Counted from the first letter of the stretch, positions 17,593 to 28,080 are shown. The stretch is DNA of 64,000 bases from Arsenicibacter rosenii (GCF_001870735.1 NZ_MORL01000002.1:443076-507075), one strand, 5' to 3'. Translations and numbers: made by a program. Notes: a model not told the origin generated them from the sequence alone.

Positions 17593-17699
17593 GGAGGTCT
17601 TCGCTTAAATATACGATGCAAGTAGCTCTCTTTTCTGCTGGTTTGCGGAAACTAAACAGACAGATTCGGAGAAAAAACTAACATCAAAACGTTTTGATG

Positions 17700-17867
17700 C
17701 TGCTTGTTCTGGTTGTTGCTGGGTTGTTCTGGTGTGCAAATAAAAAGTGGTGGCACGACTGTCAGTCGTGCCACCACTATCTGTCCCTGTTTTGTTGCTG
17801 GTGGTTCTGAATTGTTTAGTAAACAATCAGCAACCCGGCAACAATCCAGAACAATTAACAACAAAAA
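17700..17867. repeat. Dispersed palindrome GTGGTGGCACGACT, copy 3, inside a larger inverted repeat
   Basis: The core has 15-bp perfect arms (17746-17760 and 17764-17778). Outside it, TTGTTCTGGTTGTTGCTGGG-like sequence on the left (about 17704-17732) is matched imperfectly in reverse complement on the right (about 17820-17860). The whole makes a MITE-like fold-back element with no coding potential. It fills most of the gap between the divergently placed tannase-like gene start and the uvrA stop; the part from 17593 to 17699 shows nothing clear. Confidence 0.7.
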
Positions 17868-20753
17868 CTACTTAAGCTCGAGCGCCAGAAACTTGCCCGT
17901 ATAGCTGCCTTTGACGGTGGCCACCTTTTCCGGTGTACCCTCTGCAATGATTTTACCGCCTTTGCTGCCCCCTTCCGGACCGAGGTCGATGACGTGATCA
18001 GACACTTTAATCACATCCAGGTTATGCTCAATAACCAGCACCGTGTTTCCCTTTGCCACGAGTTTATTCAGGACATCGAGCAGATGAGAAATATCCTTAA
18101 AATGGAGGCCCGTTGTTGGTTCGTCCAGAATATACAGGGTCTGACCCGTATCCCGCTTCGACAGCTCTTCGGCCAGTTTAACCCGCTGGGCTTCACCACC
18201 CGACAGCGTCGTGGCGTGCTGCCCGAGGGTAATGTAGCCGAGACCAACGTCGTTCAGCGTCTGTACTTTGCGCAGAATTTTCGGATGCGCTTCGAAGAAC
18301 TCCAGCGCCTGTTCAACCGTCATATCGAGCACATCAGCGATGGATTTACCTTTAAAGCGTACTTCCAGCGTTTCGCGGTTGAAGCGCTTGCCTTTGCAGG
18401 TCTCGCAGGCCACGTGCACGTCGGGCAGGAACTCCATTTCGATTTTTTTCATGCCCGCCCCTTCGCAGTCTTCGCAGCGCCCCCCCTTGACGTTAAACGA
18501 GAAACGGCCTGGTTTGTAGCCCCGGATTTTGGCCTCGGGCAGCTCGGAAAACAGCGTCCGGATATCGGAAAACATACCGGTGTAGGTCGCCGGATTGGAG
18601 CGCGGTGTCCGGCCAATCGGAGACTGGTCCACTTCGATCACCTTATCCAGGTGCTCCAGCCCGTCGATGCCGGCAAACGGCAGCGACTCGCGTTTTGATT
18701 TATAAAAATGCTTGTTCAGCGTAGGGAACAGCGTTTCGTGAATCAGCGACGACTTGCCGCTGCCCGATACGCCCGTAATCGAAATCATCCGGCCCAGCGG
18801 CAGTTTCAGCGTTACGTTTTTCAGGTTATGGCCCGTAGCATTACGCAGAATCAGAAACTTACCGTTGCCGGTTCGCCGCTCTTTGGGTACGTCAATAGCC
18901 CGCCGGCCGCTCAGGTAATCGGCGGTGGTGCTGCCGTTCCGGATAAACTCCTCGGGAGTCCCCCGCCCGACTACCTGTCCGCCATGACGGCCCGCTCCCG
19001 GACCAATGTCCAGGATATAGTCTGATTCGAGCATCATGTCCTTGTCGTGTTCAACGACCAGTACGGTGTTGCCCAGATCGCGGAGGTTTTTCAGCGATTC
19101 GATCAGCTTCACGTTGTCGCGCTGGTGCAGTCCGATACTTGGTTCATCCATGATGTAAAGCACCCCAACCAACTGCGTACCAATCTGCGTGGCCAGCCGG
19201 ATCCGCTGGGCCTCACCGCCCGACAGCGTTTTCAGCGGCCGGTCGAGGGTAAGGTAGTCAAGGCCGATGTCGAGCAGGAAACCGATCCGTTTCCGGATTT
19301 CTTTCAGCACTTCTTTGCCAATCACATTCTGCCGGTCCGATAGCCGGTCTTCCAGATTAACCATCCAGTTCGACAGTTCCGAAATGTCCATCTGTGCCAG
19401 TGCCGAAATATTTTTATCGGCAATCCTGAAGTACAGGGCTTCTTTTTTCAGCCGGGCACCGTTACAGTCAGGACACGTCTTGACCATCATAAAGTCTTTC
19501 AGCCAGTCCAGGATTTTTTCGGAGCCATTTTCCTGCTGCCGTTTCAGGAAGTTGATGATGCCTTCGAATTTGACCGGTGCCGGCTCACGGCCGGTTGGCT
19601 TGGCCGTTGCCGGAGGCGCGGTTTCTTCTTCGGTACCATAAAACAGAATCTGAAGTACCTCATCCGGAAACTTGTTGACAGGCGTAGTCAGGTTCAGCTT
19701 ATATTTTTTGAGAATGACCTCAATTTCCTTGAAAAACCACAGCTCCCGATATTCGCCCAATGGCGCAATGGCCCCGCGGCTAATACTCAGCGAGCGGTCG
19801 GGAATAATGGATTCTTCGGTAATCTCCTCAATATGACCAAGCCCCTGACAGGTCGGGCACCAGCCATAGGGCGAGTTAAAGGAGAACGAGTTCGGCGACG
19901 GCTCATCATAGCTCACCCCCGACTCAGGGTCCATCAGATTCTGGGAGAAATAAACGATGGTATTGTCGGGCGTCAGAACCTGCATGGCGCCTTTGCCCTG
20001 CTTCAACGCCATCTGCACCGACTGGCTCAGCCGGTACCGCGACTGAGAATCGTCCGGATCGTTTTTGGGGATAATCCGGTCAACGACCAGTTCGATGTCG
20101 TGAATTTTGTAGCGGTCGAGCTGCATTTTCGGGACAATATCCTGAATCTCGCCGTCGACCCGTACTTTGGTATAACCTGATTTGGCAATCTGCACAAAGA
20201 GCTCACGGTAGTGGCCTTTGCGCCCTTTGACAATCGGGGCCAGCAGAACCAGCTTTTGGCCGGTATAGTGCGTTACAATGGTATTGATAATCTGATCCTG
20301 CGACTGGCGTTCCATGCGGCGGCCGGTCACGTACGAAAACGCTTCGCCTGCCCGGGCATACAAAAGCCGCAGGAAGTCATAGATTTCGGTCGTTGTACCG
20401 ACAGTCGACCGCGGATTTTTCGATGTGGTTTTCTGTTCAATCGAAATAACCGGGCTCAGGCCGTTGATTTTGTCGACATCCGGCCGTTCCATATCGCCGA
20501 TAAACGAGCGGGCATAGGCCGAAAAGCTTTCCATGTACCGCCGTTGTCCTTCCGCATAAATGGTATCGAACGCCAGCGATGATTTACCGCTGCCGCTGAT
20601 GCCCGTAACCACCACCAGTTTGTTGCGGGGTATGCTTACGTCTATGTTTTTGAGATTATGTTCGCGGGCGCCGAGGACCTCAATCTGCTCGTATCCCGTT
20701 AAGTCGATATCAGTTAATTCGGGCCGGTTTTCGGTTGCCTTTTGTTCGGTCAC
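17868..20753 (-). CDS. uvrA: UvrA, excinuclease ABC subunit A
   Basis: 961 aa, normal family length. Both ATPase modules are complete: Walker [10 protein letters not shown] near residue 53 and GVSGSGKSS in the C-terminal half, two LSGGEAQR signatures, and zinc-finger pairs CPTCQG/CPDCNG and CEDCEG/CETCKG. UvrA dimers scan DNA for bulky lesions and load UvrB for nucleotide excision repair. The start is a GTG: an in-frame stop lies four codons upstream and no ATG precedes the conserved [14 protein letters not shown]. No uvrB or other repair gene is adjacent, which is usual. No SOS-type operator is evident in the short upstream gap. Confidence 0.97.
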   Translation of the reverse strand: MTEQKATENRPELTDIDLTGYEQIEVLGAREHNLKNIDVSIPRNKLVVVTGISGSGKSSLAFDTIYAEGQRRYMESFSAYARSFIGDMERPDVDKINGLSPVISIEQKTTSKNPRSTVGTTTEIYDFLRLLYARAGEAFSYVTGRRMERQSQDQIINTIVTHYTGQKLVLLAPIVKGRKGHYRELFVQIAKSGYTKVRVDGEIQDIVPKMQLDRYKIHDIELVVDRIIPKNDPDDSQSRYRLSQSVQMALKQGKGAMQVLTPDNTIVYFSQNLMDPESGVSYDEPSPNSFSFNSPYGWCPTCQGLGHIEEITEESIIPDRSLSISRGAIAPLGEYRELWFFKEIEVILKKYKLNLTTPVNKFPDEVLQILFYGTEEETAPPATAKPTGREPAPVKFEGIINFLKRQQENGSEKILDWLKDFMMVKTCPDCNGARLKKEALYFRIADKNISALAQMDISELSNWMVNLEDRLSDRQNVIGKEVLKEIRKRIGFLLDIGLDYLTLDRPLKTLSGGEAQRIRLATQIGTQLVGVLYIMDEPSIGLHQRDNVKLIESLKNLRDLGNTVLVVEHDKDMMLESDYILDIGPGAGRHGGQVVGRGTPEEFIRNGSTTADYLSGRRAIDVPKERRTGNGKFLILRNATGHNLKNVTLKLPLGRMISITGVSGSGKSSLIHETLFPTLNKHFYKSKRESLPFAGIDGLEHLDKVIEVDQSPIGRTPRSNPATYTGMFSDIRTLFSELPEAKIRGYKPGRFSFNVKGGRCEDCEGAGMKKIEMEFLPDVHVACETCKGKRFNRETLEVRFKGKSIADVLDMTVEQALEFFEAHPKILRKVQTLNDVGLGYITLGQHATTLSGGEAQRVKLAEELSKRDTGQTLYILDEPTTGLHFKDISHLLDVLNKLVAKGNTVLVIEHNLDVIKVSDHVIDLGPEGGSKGGKIIAEGTPEKVATVKGSYTGKFLALELK

Positions 20754-20876
20754 GATGTGTAGGGGTTATTCTGATTATTAACAGCAAAAGCGCCCCGGGA
20801 GTTTCACCGTGTGAAGGCAATTGCAAGGTCTGTAGTGGCATCTGGAGGAGGGTAGGCAAGTTAATCCGTCGTTTGT

Positions 20877-20897
20877 TATCTTTGACAGAAAAAGGAG
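20877..20897 (+). promoter_or_regulatory. Promoter -7 element and Shine-Dalgarno of the DUF2281 gene
   Basis: TATCTTTG at 20877-20884 fits the Bacteroidetes -7 consensus TAnnTTTG. AAAGGAG at 20891-20897, five bases before the ATG, is a good Shine-Dalgarno, rare in this window. They fall so close together that the leader would be only about 12 bases. The Shine-Dalgarno decides the start at 20903 over in-frame upstream ATGs. Confidence 0.5.
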
Positions 20898-20902
20898 CCG
20901 GT

Positions 20903-21133
20903 ATGTCTATAATTGAGCAAATCGATCAAAAAGCCAGTCAGTTGCCCGCTGACCTACAGGCAGAGGTATTGACCTTTATTGAGTTTCTGGAAGCAAAGCA
21001 AGCAAAAAAGACGTTTGTTTCTCCTGCTTCTGTTCCGCATTTACCCAACAAGCGAGGCGCTGGAAAAGGATTGATTACCTATATCGCGGATGATTTTGAT
21101 GCTCCGCTTGACGACTTTAAGGAGTACATGTAG
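20903..21133 (+). CDS. DUF2281 family small protein (antitoxin-like)
   Basis: 76 aa. The N-terminus MSIIEQIDQKASQLPADLQAEVLTFIEFLE matches the DUF2281/VapB-like pattern of a short amphipathic region ending in a FIEFLE-type helix, and the C-terminus ends in DAPLDDFKEYM. Such proteins usually sit directly before a PIN or RelE-type toxin gene as its antitoxin. Here no toxin follows: the next gene is a convergent ATP-grasp enzyme 36 bases on. It is therefore a solitary member, perhaps a remnant of a lost pair. The strong Shine-Dalgarno supports translation from 20903. Confidence 0.78.
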   Translation: MSIIEQIDQKASQLPADLQAEVLTFIEFLEAKQAKKTFVSPASVPHLPNKRGAGKGLITYIADDFDAPLDDFKEYM

Positions 21134-21168
21134 AACGGAGCGCTACTCCGCTCTACAGCAAATTAACG

Positions 21169-22380
21169 TCAATGCGTCGGCTTGTCCGGCACGGGTGCCG
21201 AAGCATGCAGGCCATCAAGAATCCGGTTCATGGATGTGTCGAGCAACGAAAGGATGCGCTCGCGGTCTTCCGACTGGAAAATAAGCCCGACGTGGTGTTC
21301 CTTATTCATCCGCCACCAGATTTCCGGATCGGCAAACTGATGCATATCCGGCCACTGCTGGTTCGAGAGCGAAATAATCAGACCGGCATAATGACGCTCC
21401 TGGACCGGAATCTGATAATGCTCGTTCCGCGCCACGGCGGTCTCCAGCTTTGCCCACTCGCTCCACAGATTAATCCCCGACGAGGCTTCCACCATCTCCG
21501 CAATGTGTGCCCCGCCCACGCGCGATGCCGTTTCCAGAAAATAAAGCTCGCCGTCGTGGTCGCAGCGGATGTATTCGGAGTGCGAAGCGCTGTACTGTAA
21601 TCCGAACGCCGTCAGCACCTGGTTGTTCATGATGTGCAGGGACTGGGTGAGCGGTGAGTCATACGGCATTACGCAGCTGCGGAAAACGCCGCCGCCATGG
21701 GCCACTTCCATCGGCGTGGCCAGATAACCACTTACCCGCGTAAAGACCGACTGCCCGTCCATCGACAAGGCATCAACGTGAAATACCTGCCCCGGTTTAA
21801 ACTGCTCAATCAGGAAGTTATGCCGTTCGTCGCCCAGGGAGTGGATGTGGGCCCATGCTTCGTCCAGCGTATGCACCTTTTTGATGCCGGTTGTAGAGGC
21901 TTCTGAGCGCGGTTTAATGAGCCAGGGCGCTTCGGTGGTCCGCAGGTACTCAGTAATGGTTTCGTCATGAAACAGACTGCTGAAAACCGGCACGCGGATA
22001 CCGGCAGCAGCGGCCCTGATGCGCATGGCCAGTTTGTCCCGGAAATAACGGGCCGTTGTCTGCCCCATGCCATCGATCCGGAATGTTTCCCGGATCAGCG
22101 CCCCTTTCTCTACATCAAAATCGTCGAGGGCCACCACGCGGTCAATCTTACGGGACCGCATCGCATGCGATAAGCCAACGAGCATCTTATCGAGATTATC
22201 ACTGCTGTTCGATTCGGAAGGCAGAAAAAACATCTCATCAATGGCATCGGTCGGCCATGGACTGTCCTTGAGTTTTTCGACCGTCAGCAGGTAGACCGTA
22301 TTACCAAGTGCTTTGCAGGTTTTCAGGAAATCTTGTCCCTTAAAATACGTGGCGATGCACAGAAACGACAATTTGCTCAT
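21169..22380 (-). CDS. ATP-grasp domain enzyme
   Basis: 403 aa. A pre-ATP-grasp region (1-110) is followed by the ATP-grasp fold: GMGQTTARYFRDKLAMR as the entry helix, the lysine strand APWLIKPRSEASTTGIKKV (about 157-175), IEQFKPGQVFHVDALS, and the metal-binding end ELYFLETASRVGGAHIAEM (Glu and the N/S-R region). This resembles carbamoyl-phosphate-synthase-like and carboxylate-amine ligases that join an acid to an amine using ATP. No biosynthetic partner lies next to it, so the substrate is unknown. The small-molecule ligase class is the confident part. Confidence 0.82.
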   Translation of the reverse strand: MSKLSFLCIATYFKGQDFLKTCKALGNTVYLLTVEKLKDSPWPTDAIDEMFFLPSESNSSDNLDKMLVGLSHAMRSRKIDRVVALDDFDVEKGALIRETFRIDGMGQTTARYFRDKLAMRIRAAAAGIRVPVFSSLFHDETITEYLRTTEAPWLIKPRSEASTTGIKKVHTLDEAWAHIHSLGDERHNFLIEQFKPGQVFHVDALSMDGQSVFTRVSGYLATPMEVAHGGGVFRSCVMPYDSPLTQSLHIMNNQVLTAFGLQYSASHSEYIRCDHDGELYFLETASRVGGAHIAEMVEASSGINLWSEWAKLETAVARNEHYQIPVQERHYAGLIISLSNQQWPDMHQFADPEIWWRMNKEHHVGLIFQSEDRERILSLLDTSMNRILDGLHASAPVPDKPTH

Positions 22381-22705
22381 GAAGTTTGGGGCGTTAAGGA
22401 AAGCGTAAGATACAATGCGTTATGTGAATTAATCAAGCATGTAACTAACGAATCCGGAAAATAGCGGAAAAGCGTACCGTCTATACAATTTGCCCCGGTT
22501 TCTGAGAACAAAAAGGTAATAGGCTCAAGATTGTATATTTTCCGGATAAAAATGCTTCTCTACGCCTGAAAAGAGTGAACAGATGTGCAAAAAAACATTA
22601 TAAATAAAATAATTGAGACCGTTTTGAGTTAACTTAGGTAACGGTCTTTTTTTGTATTTTTATAACGTAATACCCTGATTATCGCGAAAATATCTCCTCT
22701 TTTCT
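22381..22705. promoter_or_regulatory. 325-bp intergenic region with leader hairpin before the histidine kinase
   Basis: No gene is visible. A 7-bp stem (22617-22623 with 22640-22646) followed at once by a run of seven Ts looks like an intrinsic terminator on the plus strand, but no plus-strand gene precedes it. It lies 60 bases before the kinase ATG, so it could be a leader attenuator or the end of an unseen small RNA. The rest is AT-rich promoter sequence for the two divergent genes. Confidence 0.4.
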
Positions 22706-24907
22706 ATGCAACGTTTACTTCTGTTCTGTAGCTGGCTGCTGTTGCCTGCCCTTGGGATGGCACAGCGCACGCGTCTGCCGGAAGTCGACTTTGACCGGCG
22801 GAATGATGCCGGTTACATGGATAGTCTTCGCCTACTCGGACATCAGCATCTCACCTTTACGAAAAAATTACCCCGAACGCTCAAAAACGATACACTTCAT
22901 CTGGAAGGCCTCCGGTTTCTGGCTATTGTATTCAAACAATTGCGGGGCAATGTACAGGACAGCAGCTATTACTATGCTGGTCTGCTGGTAAACGAAGCAC
23001 GACAGCGGCGCAATAATCTGTATATGGTAAGAGGGCTGATGCTGGAGGAGTTTTATGTACGTTCGGTCAGAAAAGACTACGCAAACGCCCTGATCCTGAA
23101 TCAGAAAGCGGCAGACCTCTGTGTGAGCTTACGGCCCGAAACCTCCCCTTTGTGGCAGGTCCGGATGAACATGGGCGACATCTATCTGCTCCTGAAAGAC
23201 TACCGGCAGGCCATCAAAAGCTACGAAGAATCGCTGGCGCTGCTCCCGTTGAATAAGATTCTGTCGCGCCGGAATCAGCGGCTGCTGATGGGACAGGCCG
23301 AAGGACAGATCGGCGAGGCCATGGTGGCGCTGAAACGCTACGAAGAAGCCATTCATAAATTTGAACACGTGCGGGAAATTGCCCGGGAGGTGAACTCCCA
23401 GCTTAATCTCGTCTATGCCAACGAACGGCTGGGTGATTTTATGCTCAACCGCCAGATTGCAGGAGAAGCCATTCCGTATTACAAAGAGGCGCTTCAGACC
23501 TGGATAAAGCTGAACGATCTGGCAGGTCAGACCTCCGTCTGGGCCAGATTGTCAGAGTGTTATTCTATGACGGGAGAAACGAAGCTGGCCATTGACTACG
23601 GCGAGAAGGCGCTACAGGCAGCTCAGAAACTGCGGAATGACCCCCTGCGCCAGATGGCCAGTATTGCCTTGTATAAATCATACCGGGCGGCGGGGCTGGT
23701 TGATAAGGCCCTGTACATGTATGAGTCGTTTGTTGCGATCCGCGACAGTCTGAACGACCGCAAGCGGGTTGACGAGCTGTTGGCCCTTCAGCGCAAATAC
23801 GACGTTGAAAAGGTACAGGCCGAAGCCGAAAAACGGCAGCTGATTCACCGGCAGCAATTGCTGGAAATGCGCCAGCGGGCCGATGTTGAGAAGGTCCGGA
23901 CCGAAGCCGAGCGCCGTCAGCTGGCCGCGCAGGCTCGTGAAGCGCAGCTCCAGCGGAAGATTGAAACAGAAAAACTACGCTCCGGGGCCTTACGGAAACA
24001 GGTGGAGCAGCAATCGCGGATTGAGTCGCTGAGCATGGATATTCAGCGGCAAACACTGATGCGTACCTTCCTGATCGCGGGGCTGGTGATGCTGCTGGGC
24101 TTCGTGGCTACGCTCTACCGCAACAACCTGCTAGTGAGGCGGCAGCGGCAGCAGATTCATGCCCTGAATGTGGGGCTGGAAGATAAAGTCCGTGACCGGA
24201 CCATCGAACTGGAACTGGCCAACGAGCAGCTGCGGGCTAAGAACCGTGAAATCGAAGACGCCTTATTACGCGGGCAGACGCTCGAACGCAAGCGGGTAGC
24301 CGCCGATCTGCACGACAACCTTGGCGGTACTTTATCGGCGATCAAACTCAGTTTGTCGGCTCTGAACCCGGGAAAATTGTCGGAGCGGGAGCAGCTGGTA
24401 TACCAGAATCTGGTGACGATGACCCGCGAGGCCTATGCCGAAGTCCGCAACCTGTCGCACAATCTCCAGCCCGACGAACTGGAGCAGGAAGGCCTCGGCC
24501 GGGCACTTTGCCGGCTGATTCAGAAACTGAATAATACCCAGCTCACCCAGTTTACGCTGGCTGCCGGTGAGTTACCACGCCTGAACAAAACGACGGAATT
24601 CCATCTTTACTCGATCTGCCTCGAACTGGCGAACAACATCCTGAAGCACTCCCGTGCGACCGAAGCCCACATTCAGTTCAAGCGGGTAAACAACGACCTG
24701 AATATGATTGTGCGGGACAACGGTCGCGGCATGGAATCGGTCGTACACCAGCACGACAACCACATGCAGATGGTTGGCATGGGGCTGCGGAATATCCAGG
24801 CCCGTACTGAGGCTATGAAGGGCCGGCTGGAAGTATATTCTGAAGTCGGTGAGGGGACAACCTTCTTCTTTGTCTTACCCCTGACAAAAGATACTGTGCA
24901 CGTATAA
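22706..24907 (+). CDS. TPR sensor histidine kinase (HisKA_3 type)
   Basis: 733 aa. Signal peptide (about 1-19), a TPR sensor region (about 60-345), a long Glu/Arg/Gln coiled coil (about 345-450), one membrane helix (about 453-472), a second coiled coil, then the kinase: phospho-acceptor His536 in RVAADLHDNLGG, an N-box ELANNILKHSRA, and DNGRG / GMGLRNIQART ATP-binding motifs. The LiaS/NarX-type dimerisation domain predicts a LuxR-type (NarL) partner regulator. No response regulator is adjacent, so this is an orphan kinase. The ligand is unknown; TPR sensors of this design are frequent in Cytophagales. Confidence 0.9.
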   Translation: MQRLLLFCSWLLLPALGMAQRTRLPEVDFDRRNDAGYMDSLRLLGHQHLTFTKKLPRTLKNDTLHLEGLRFLAIVFKQLRGNVQDSSYYYAGLLVNEARQRRNNLYMVRGLMLEEFYVRSVRKDYANALILNQKAADLCVSLRPETSPLWQVRMNMGDIYLLLKDYRQAIKSYEESLALLPLNKILSRRNQRLLMGQAEGQIGEAMVALKRYEEAIHKFEHVREIAREVNSQLNLVYANERLGDFMLNRQIAGEAIPYYKEALQTWIKLNDLAGQTSVWARLSECYSMTGETKLAIDYGEKALQAAQKLRNDPLRQMASIALYKSYRAAGLVDKALYMYESFVAIRDSLNDRKRVDELLALQRKYDVEKVQAEAEKRQLIHRQQLLEMRQRADVEKVRTEAERRQLAAQAREAQLQRKIETEKLRSGALRKQVEQQSRIESLSMDIQRQTLMRTFLIAGLVMLLGFVATLYRNNLLVRRQRQQIHALNVGLEDKVRDRTIELELANEQLRAKNREIEDALLRGQTLERKRVAADLHDNLGGTLSAIKLSLSALNPGKLSEREQLVYQNLVTMTREAYAEVRNLSHNLQPDELEQEGLGRALCRLIQKLNNTQLTQFTLAAGELPRLNKTTEFHLYSICLELANNILKHSRATEAHIQFKRVNNDLNMIVRDNGRGMESVVHQHDNHMQMVGMGLRNIQARTEAMKGRLEVYSEVGEGTTFFFVLPLTKDTVHV

Positions 24908-24966
24908 GCCCGAAGATTGGCAAAGTTTTGTAAACTTTGTAGCTTATTCACGTAAGTCTTCATCTG

Positions 24967-25272
24967 ATGAAATTCAAAAAGCACGTATTTATCTGTACAA
25001 ACCAGAAAGATGCTCCTAAAAAAAGCTGCGGTACTGAGCGGGGGCTCGAATTGGTAGAAACGTTCAAACAGGAATTAACCAAACACGGTTTGCAAAAAGA
25101 CATTCGGGCACAGCGGGCGGGCTGCCTGGACGCCTGTGCGTTCGGTCCGTCGCTGGTGGTTTATCCGGAAGGCACCTACTACGGGAACGTTCAGCCGTCG
25201 GATGTTGCTGAGATCGTGGAAAGCCACCTGATCAATGATCAGCCTGTCGAACGACTGAAACTTAATTTTTAA
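24967..25272 (+). CDS. Thioredoxin-like [2Fe-2S] ferredoxin
   Basis: 101 aa. Four Cys in the pattern C10, C21, C53, C57 (FICTNQ, KSCGTERG, AGCLDACAFGP) match the thioredoxin-fold 2Fe-2S ferredoxins, which are also found as subunits of NADH dehydrogenase and hydrogenases. The end VEIVESHL-like helix is also typical. It is a soluble one-electron carrier or sensor; its partner is not encoded nearby. A small dyad (24921-24939) separates it from the kinase gene, and a terminator follows, so it is probably transcribed alone. Confidence 0.85.
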   Translation: MKFKKHVFICTNQKDAPKKSCGTERGLELVETFKQELTKHGLQKDIRAQRAGCLDACAFGPSLVVYPEGTYYGNVQPSDVAEIVESHLINDQPVERLKLNF

Positions 25273-25279
25273 CTGCTCA

Positions 25280-25314
25280 AGCCTGCATCCGGTCTTCGCG
25301 GCCGGATGCAGGCT
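25280..25314 (+). terminator. Rho-independent terminator after the 2Fe-2S protein
   Basis: Perfect 13-bp stem (25280-25292 with 25302-25314), 9-base loop, then CTTCTT. It overlaps an upstream in-frame ATG of the next gene (25306), which supports the later start at 25327. Confidence 0.75.
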
Positions 25315-25326
25315 CTTCTTACAGCT

Positions 25327-26016
25327 ATGTACAAACACCTTTTTTTTGACCTCGATCACACGTTGTGGGATTTTGACCGCAACTCGGCTGAATCGCTCAC
25401 GGAGATTTACCACACTTATCAGCTGGTCAATATCGGCATTACATCGTCGGAGTTGTTCAGCGATCATTTTATCCGGATCAACAAGCAGTTATGGTCAGAT
25501 TTCGACAACAACCGCATCAGCCATGCCTACATCCGGCAGCATCGGTTTCCGCTGGTGTTTGCGTCATTAGGGGTGAATGATACGTCGTGCTGTGTGGAAC
25601 TGAACGATGCGTATTTACAGCTGTTGCCGCGCAAAACGCACCTGACCGAATCGGCCCGCGAAATTCTGGACCACTTACAGGGGCGCTACGAACTGCATAT
25701 TATCACCAACGGTTTCGACGAAATTCAGGCTACGAAGCTGGCGAGCTCCGACATCACCCATTATTTTACCCACATAGTCACCAACGAGAAAGCATCCGCC
25801 AAAAAACCGGATCCGCGTATTTTCCAGTATGCACTGGCTGTCAGCGGGGCCGCAGTTGCCGACAGTATCATGATCGGCGACAACTATGAGGCCGATATTC
25901 TGGGCGCTAAAACCCTTGGGCTGGATACCGTTTTTTATAACCCCAAAGGTGACCGTGTTGAGGAAAAACCAACCTACGACATCAAGCACTGGAAAGAACT
26001 CATGGCCATTCTCTAA
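25327..26016 (+). CDS. HAD-superfamily YjjG-type nucleotidase
   Basis: 229 aa, the YjjG length. The ATG at 25327 places the HAD motif I DLDHT (Asp8, Asp10) at its usual distance. Motif II is IITNGF, motif III the Lys in KKPDPRIF, and motif IV IGDNYEADI. A helical cap lies between motifs I and II. YjjG-type enzymes dephosphorylate non-canonical pyrimidine nucleotides in the cytoplasm and so clean the nucleotide pool. It is separated by 33 bases from the exported FAD enzyme and may share its transcript, though no functional link is obvious. Confidence 0.87.
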   Translation: MYKHLFFDLDHTLWDFDRNSAESLTEIYHTYQLVNIGITSSELFSDHFIRINKQLWSDFDNNRISHAYIRQHRFPLVFASLGVNDTSCCVELNDAYLQLLPRKTHLTESAREILDHLQGRYELHIITNGFDEIQATKLASSDITHYFTHIVTNEKASAKKPDPRIFQYALAVSGAAVADSIMIGDNYEADILGAKTLGLDTVFYNPKGDRVEEKPTYDIKHWKELMAIL

Positions 26017-26049
26017 ACACTGCTTGGCTGTTCCGGACCTAATCCCGTT

Positions 26050-28080
26050 ATGAAAATCAGATCGTTTCTCCTTTTTCTCTTCACGCTTCCCGTATCTATT
26101 CCGGGCGTTGCCCAGTATAAAATTACCGTCGATGTGTGCGTGTATGGCGGCACCTCGGCGGGCGTAATCGCCGCATATACCGCTAAAAAAGCGGGTAAGT
26201 CGGTGGTTCTTATTGAGCCTGGCCGGCATCTGGGCGGGCTGACCTCCGGGGGGCTTGGTGCTACCGACATCGGCAACAAATTTGCCATTACCGGCCTGTC
26301 CCGTGATTTTTACCGGCGCATCGGCAAGCATTATGGCCACTTTGAACAGTGGACCTTTGAGCCGCACGTCGCCGAAAATACCTTCAATCAATATGTTTCG
26401 GAGGCCAGGCTCCTGGTCTGGAAAAACTATCGCCTGAAACGGGTCGGGAAAAAGGGAGCTACGCTCACCGAAGTGGAGGTCGAAAATGCTGAGTTTCCCG
26501 ATCAGCCGACCAACCGGACGGTGCGGGCCAAACAGTTTATTGACTGTTCCTACGAAGGTGACCTGATGGCCAAGGCCGGGGTATCTTACACTATCGGGCG
26601 GGAGGCAAACAGCCAGTATAATGAAACCTATAACGGAGTGCAGTATATGGACAAGCACCAGTTTCCGGATGGTATCGACCCCTACCGCATTGCCGGGAAA
26701 CCGGAGAGCGGGCTGCTGTGGGGCATCAGTACGGCAACGCTCAGCCCGAACGGGGCCGGTGACCGGAATGTGCAGGCGTATAATTACCGCCTCTGCCTGA
26801 CCAATGTACCCGCCAATCGTACACCGCTCAGCCGCCCGGACCGGTATGACTCAACCCGCTACGAATTACTGCTACGGCAGATTGCAGCAAAGGAGCCGAA
26901 GGAGCTGACCTGGAACCTGATGCACTTTGTGCCGATGCCCAACCACAAAACCGACATCAATAACTGCGGTGGCTTTTCGACGGACATGATCGGGGCAAAT
27001 AATGCCTATCCGGATGCGGATTATAACCAGCGAAAACAGATTATTCAGGAACACGAGGACTACACCAAAGGACTTCTATACTTCATCGCTCACGACCCGC
27101 GCATGCCGAAGCATCTGCGCGAGGAGATGCAGCAGTGGGGGTACCCGAAAGACGAATACACCGACAATAACCACTTCTCGCACCAGCTATACATCCGCGA
27201 AGCCCGGCGGATGGTGGGCGACTATGTGATGACGCAGGCCAACTGCGAGGGCAAACAGACCGTAACCGATGGTGTCGGGATGGCAGCTTATACCATGGAT
27301 TCTCACAACTGCCAGCGGCTGGTTGTTGACGGACCCAATGGCCGGAAAATGGTGAAAAATGAAGGCGATGTGCAGGTGGGCGGCTTTCCGCCGTATCCGG
27401 TCAGCTACCGGTCGCTGATTCCGAAGCGGGGCGAGGCAACGAACCTGCTGGTGCCGGTTTGTCTGTCGGCCAGCCACATTGCTTACGGGTCGATCCGGAT
27501 GGAACCGGTGTTTATGGTGCTGGCGCAGTCGGCGGCCATGGCGGCGGTGATGGCCATTAATACCGGCAAGGCAATTCAGGACATCGACGTACCGAAACTA
27601 CAGACCCGGCTGCGGGCTGATCCGCTGGTAAACGGCAGCCGTCCGGAGTTGCTGGTCGACAACGACGATTCGAGCCGGGTCGTGCTGCGGGGCGATTGGA
27701 TGCGGGAGACTAAAGGCGGGAAGTACGGCTTTTCGATGCTGACCGGCGATCCGGCGAAACCGGCTTCGGCGTTTTTTCAGGCAGCAGGCCTGACGGGCCT
27801 TTACGATGTGTATATCTACAACCCGAACCGTCTGGGCGGTGGCGGAAATCCTGATACGCCAACCCTGCAAACCGACAAGTCGGGTCAGGTAACGGTGCGG
27901 GTGCACAACGGGCGGGTCGTTCGGGAACTGTCCGTTAATCAGCAGCTTAACTCCGGTGACTGGATCCGGTTAGACCGCTTCCGGTTCGAGAAAGGCAAAC
28001 CACCCTATGTCGAAGTCGTCTGTAACGGCAACACGGGCTTTGTGGTTGCCGACGCTGTGCTATTTTTGCCGGTAAACTAA
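26050..28080 (+). CDS. Exported FAD-dependent oxidoreductase with C-terminal golvesin-like domain
   Basis: 676 aa. Signal peptide about 1-21. An FAD-binding fold of the FAD_oxidored family begins at [18 protein letters not shown] (residues about 29-46) and includes [14 protein letters not shown] and the second FAD contact [19 protein letters not shown]. Residues about 540-676 form a beta-rich golvesin/xanthan-lyase-like domain, probably for sugar or surface binding. Such exported enzymes are found in polysaccharide-degrading loci of Bacteroidetes; the substrate is not known. It needs FAD loading before or during export, yet the signal looks Sec-type, not Tat. The SDR gene follows after 11 bases. 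Confidence 0.84.
   Translation: MKIRSFLLFLFTLPVSIPGVAQYKITVDVCVYGGTSAGVIAAYTAKKAGKSVVLIEPGRHLGGLTSGGLGATDIGNKFAITGLSRDFYRRIGKHYGHFEQWTFEPHVAENTFNQYVSEARLLVWKNYRLKRVGKKGATLTEVEVENAEFPDQPTNRTVRAKQFIDCSYEGDLMAKAGVSYTIGREANSQYNETYNGVQYMDKHQFPDGIDPYRIAGKPESGLLWGISTATLSPNGAGDRNVQAYNYRLCLTNVPANRTPLSRPDRYDSTRYELLLRQIAAKEPKELTWNLMHFVPMPNHKTDINNCGGFSTDMIGANNAYPDADYNQRKQIIQEHEDYTKGLLYFIAHDPRMPKHLREEMQQWGYPKDEYTDNNHFSHQLYIREARRMVGDYVMTQANCEGKQTVTDGVGMAAYTMDSHNCQRLVVDGPNGRKMVKNEGDVQVGGFPPYPVSYRSLIPKRGEATNLLVPVCLSASHIAYGSIRMEPVFMVLAQSAAMAAVMAINTGKAIQDIDVPKLQTRLRADPLVNGSRPELLVDNDDSSRVVLRGDWMRETKGGKYGFSMLTGDPAKPASAFFQAAGLTGLYDVYIYNPNRLGGGGNPDTPTLQTDKSGQVTVRVHNGRVVRELSVNQQLNSGDWIRLDRFRFEKGKPPYVEVVCNGNTGFVVADAVLFLPVN
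28039..28068 (+). promoter_or_regulatory. Internal promoter for the SDR gene
   Basis: TTTG at 28039-28042, 18 bases, then TATTTTTG at 28061-28068 fit the Bacteroidetes -33/-7 pattern. It lies in the last codons of the FAD enzyme gene, so the SDR gene may be transcribed alone as well as by readthrough. Confidence 0.5.
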
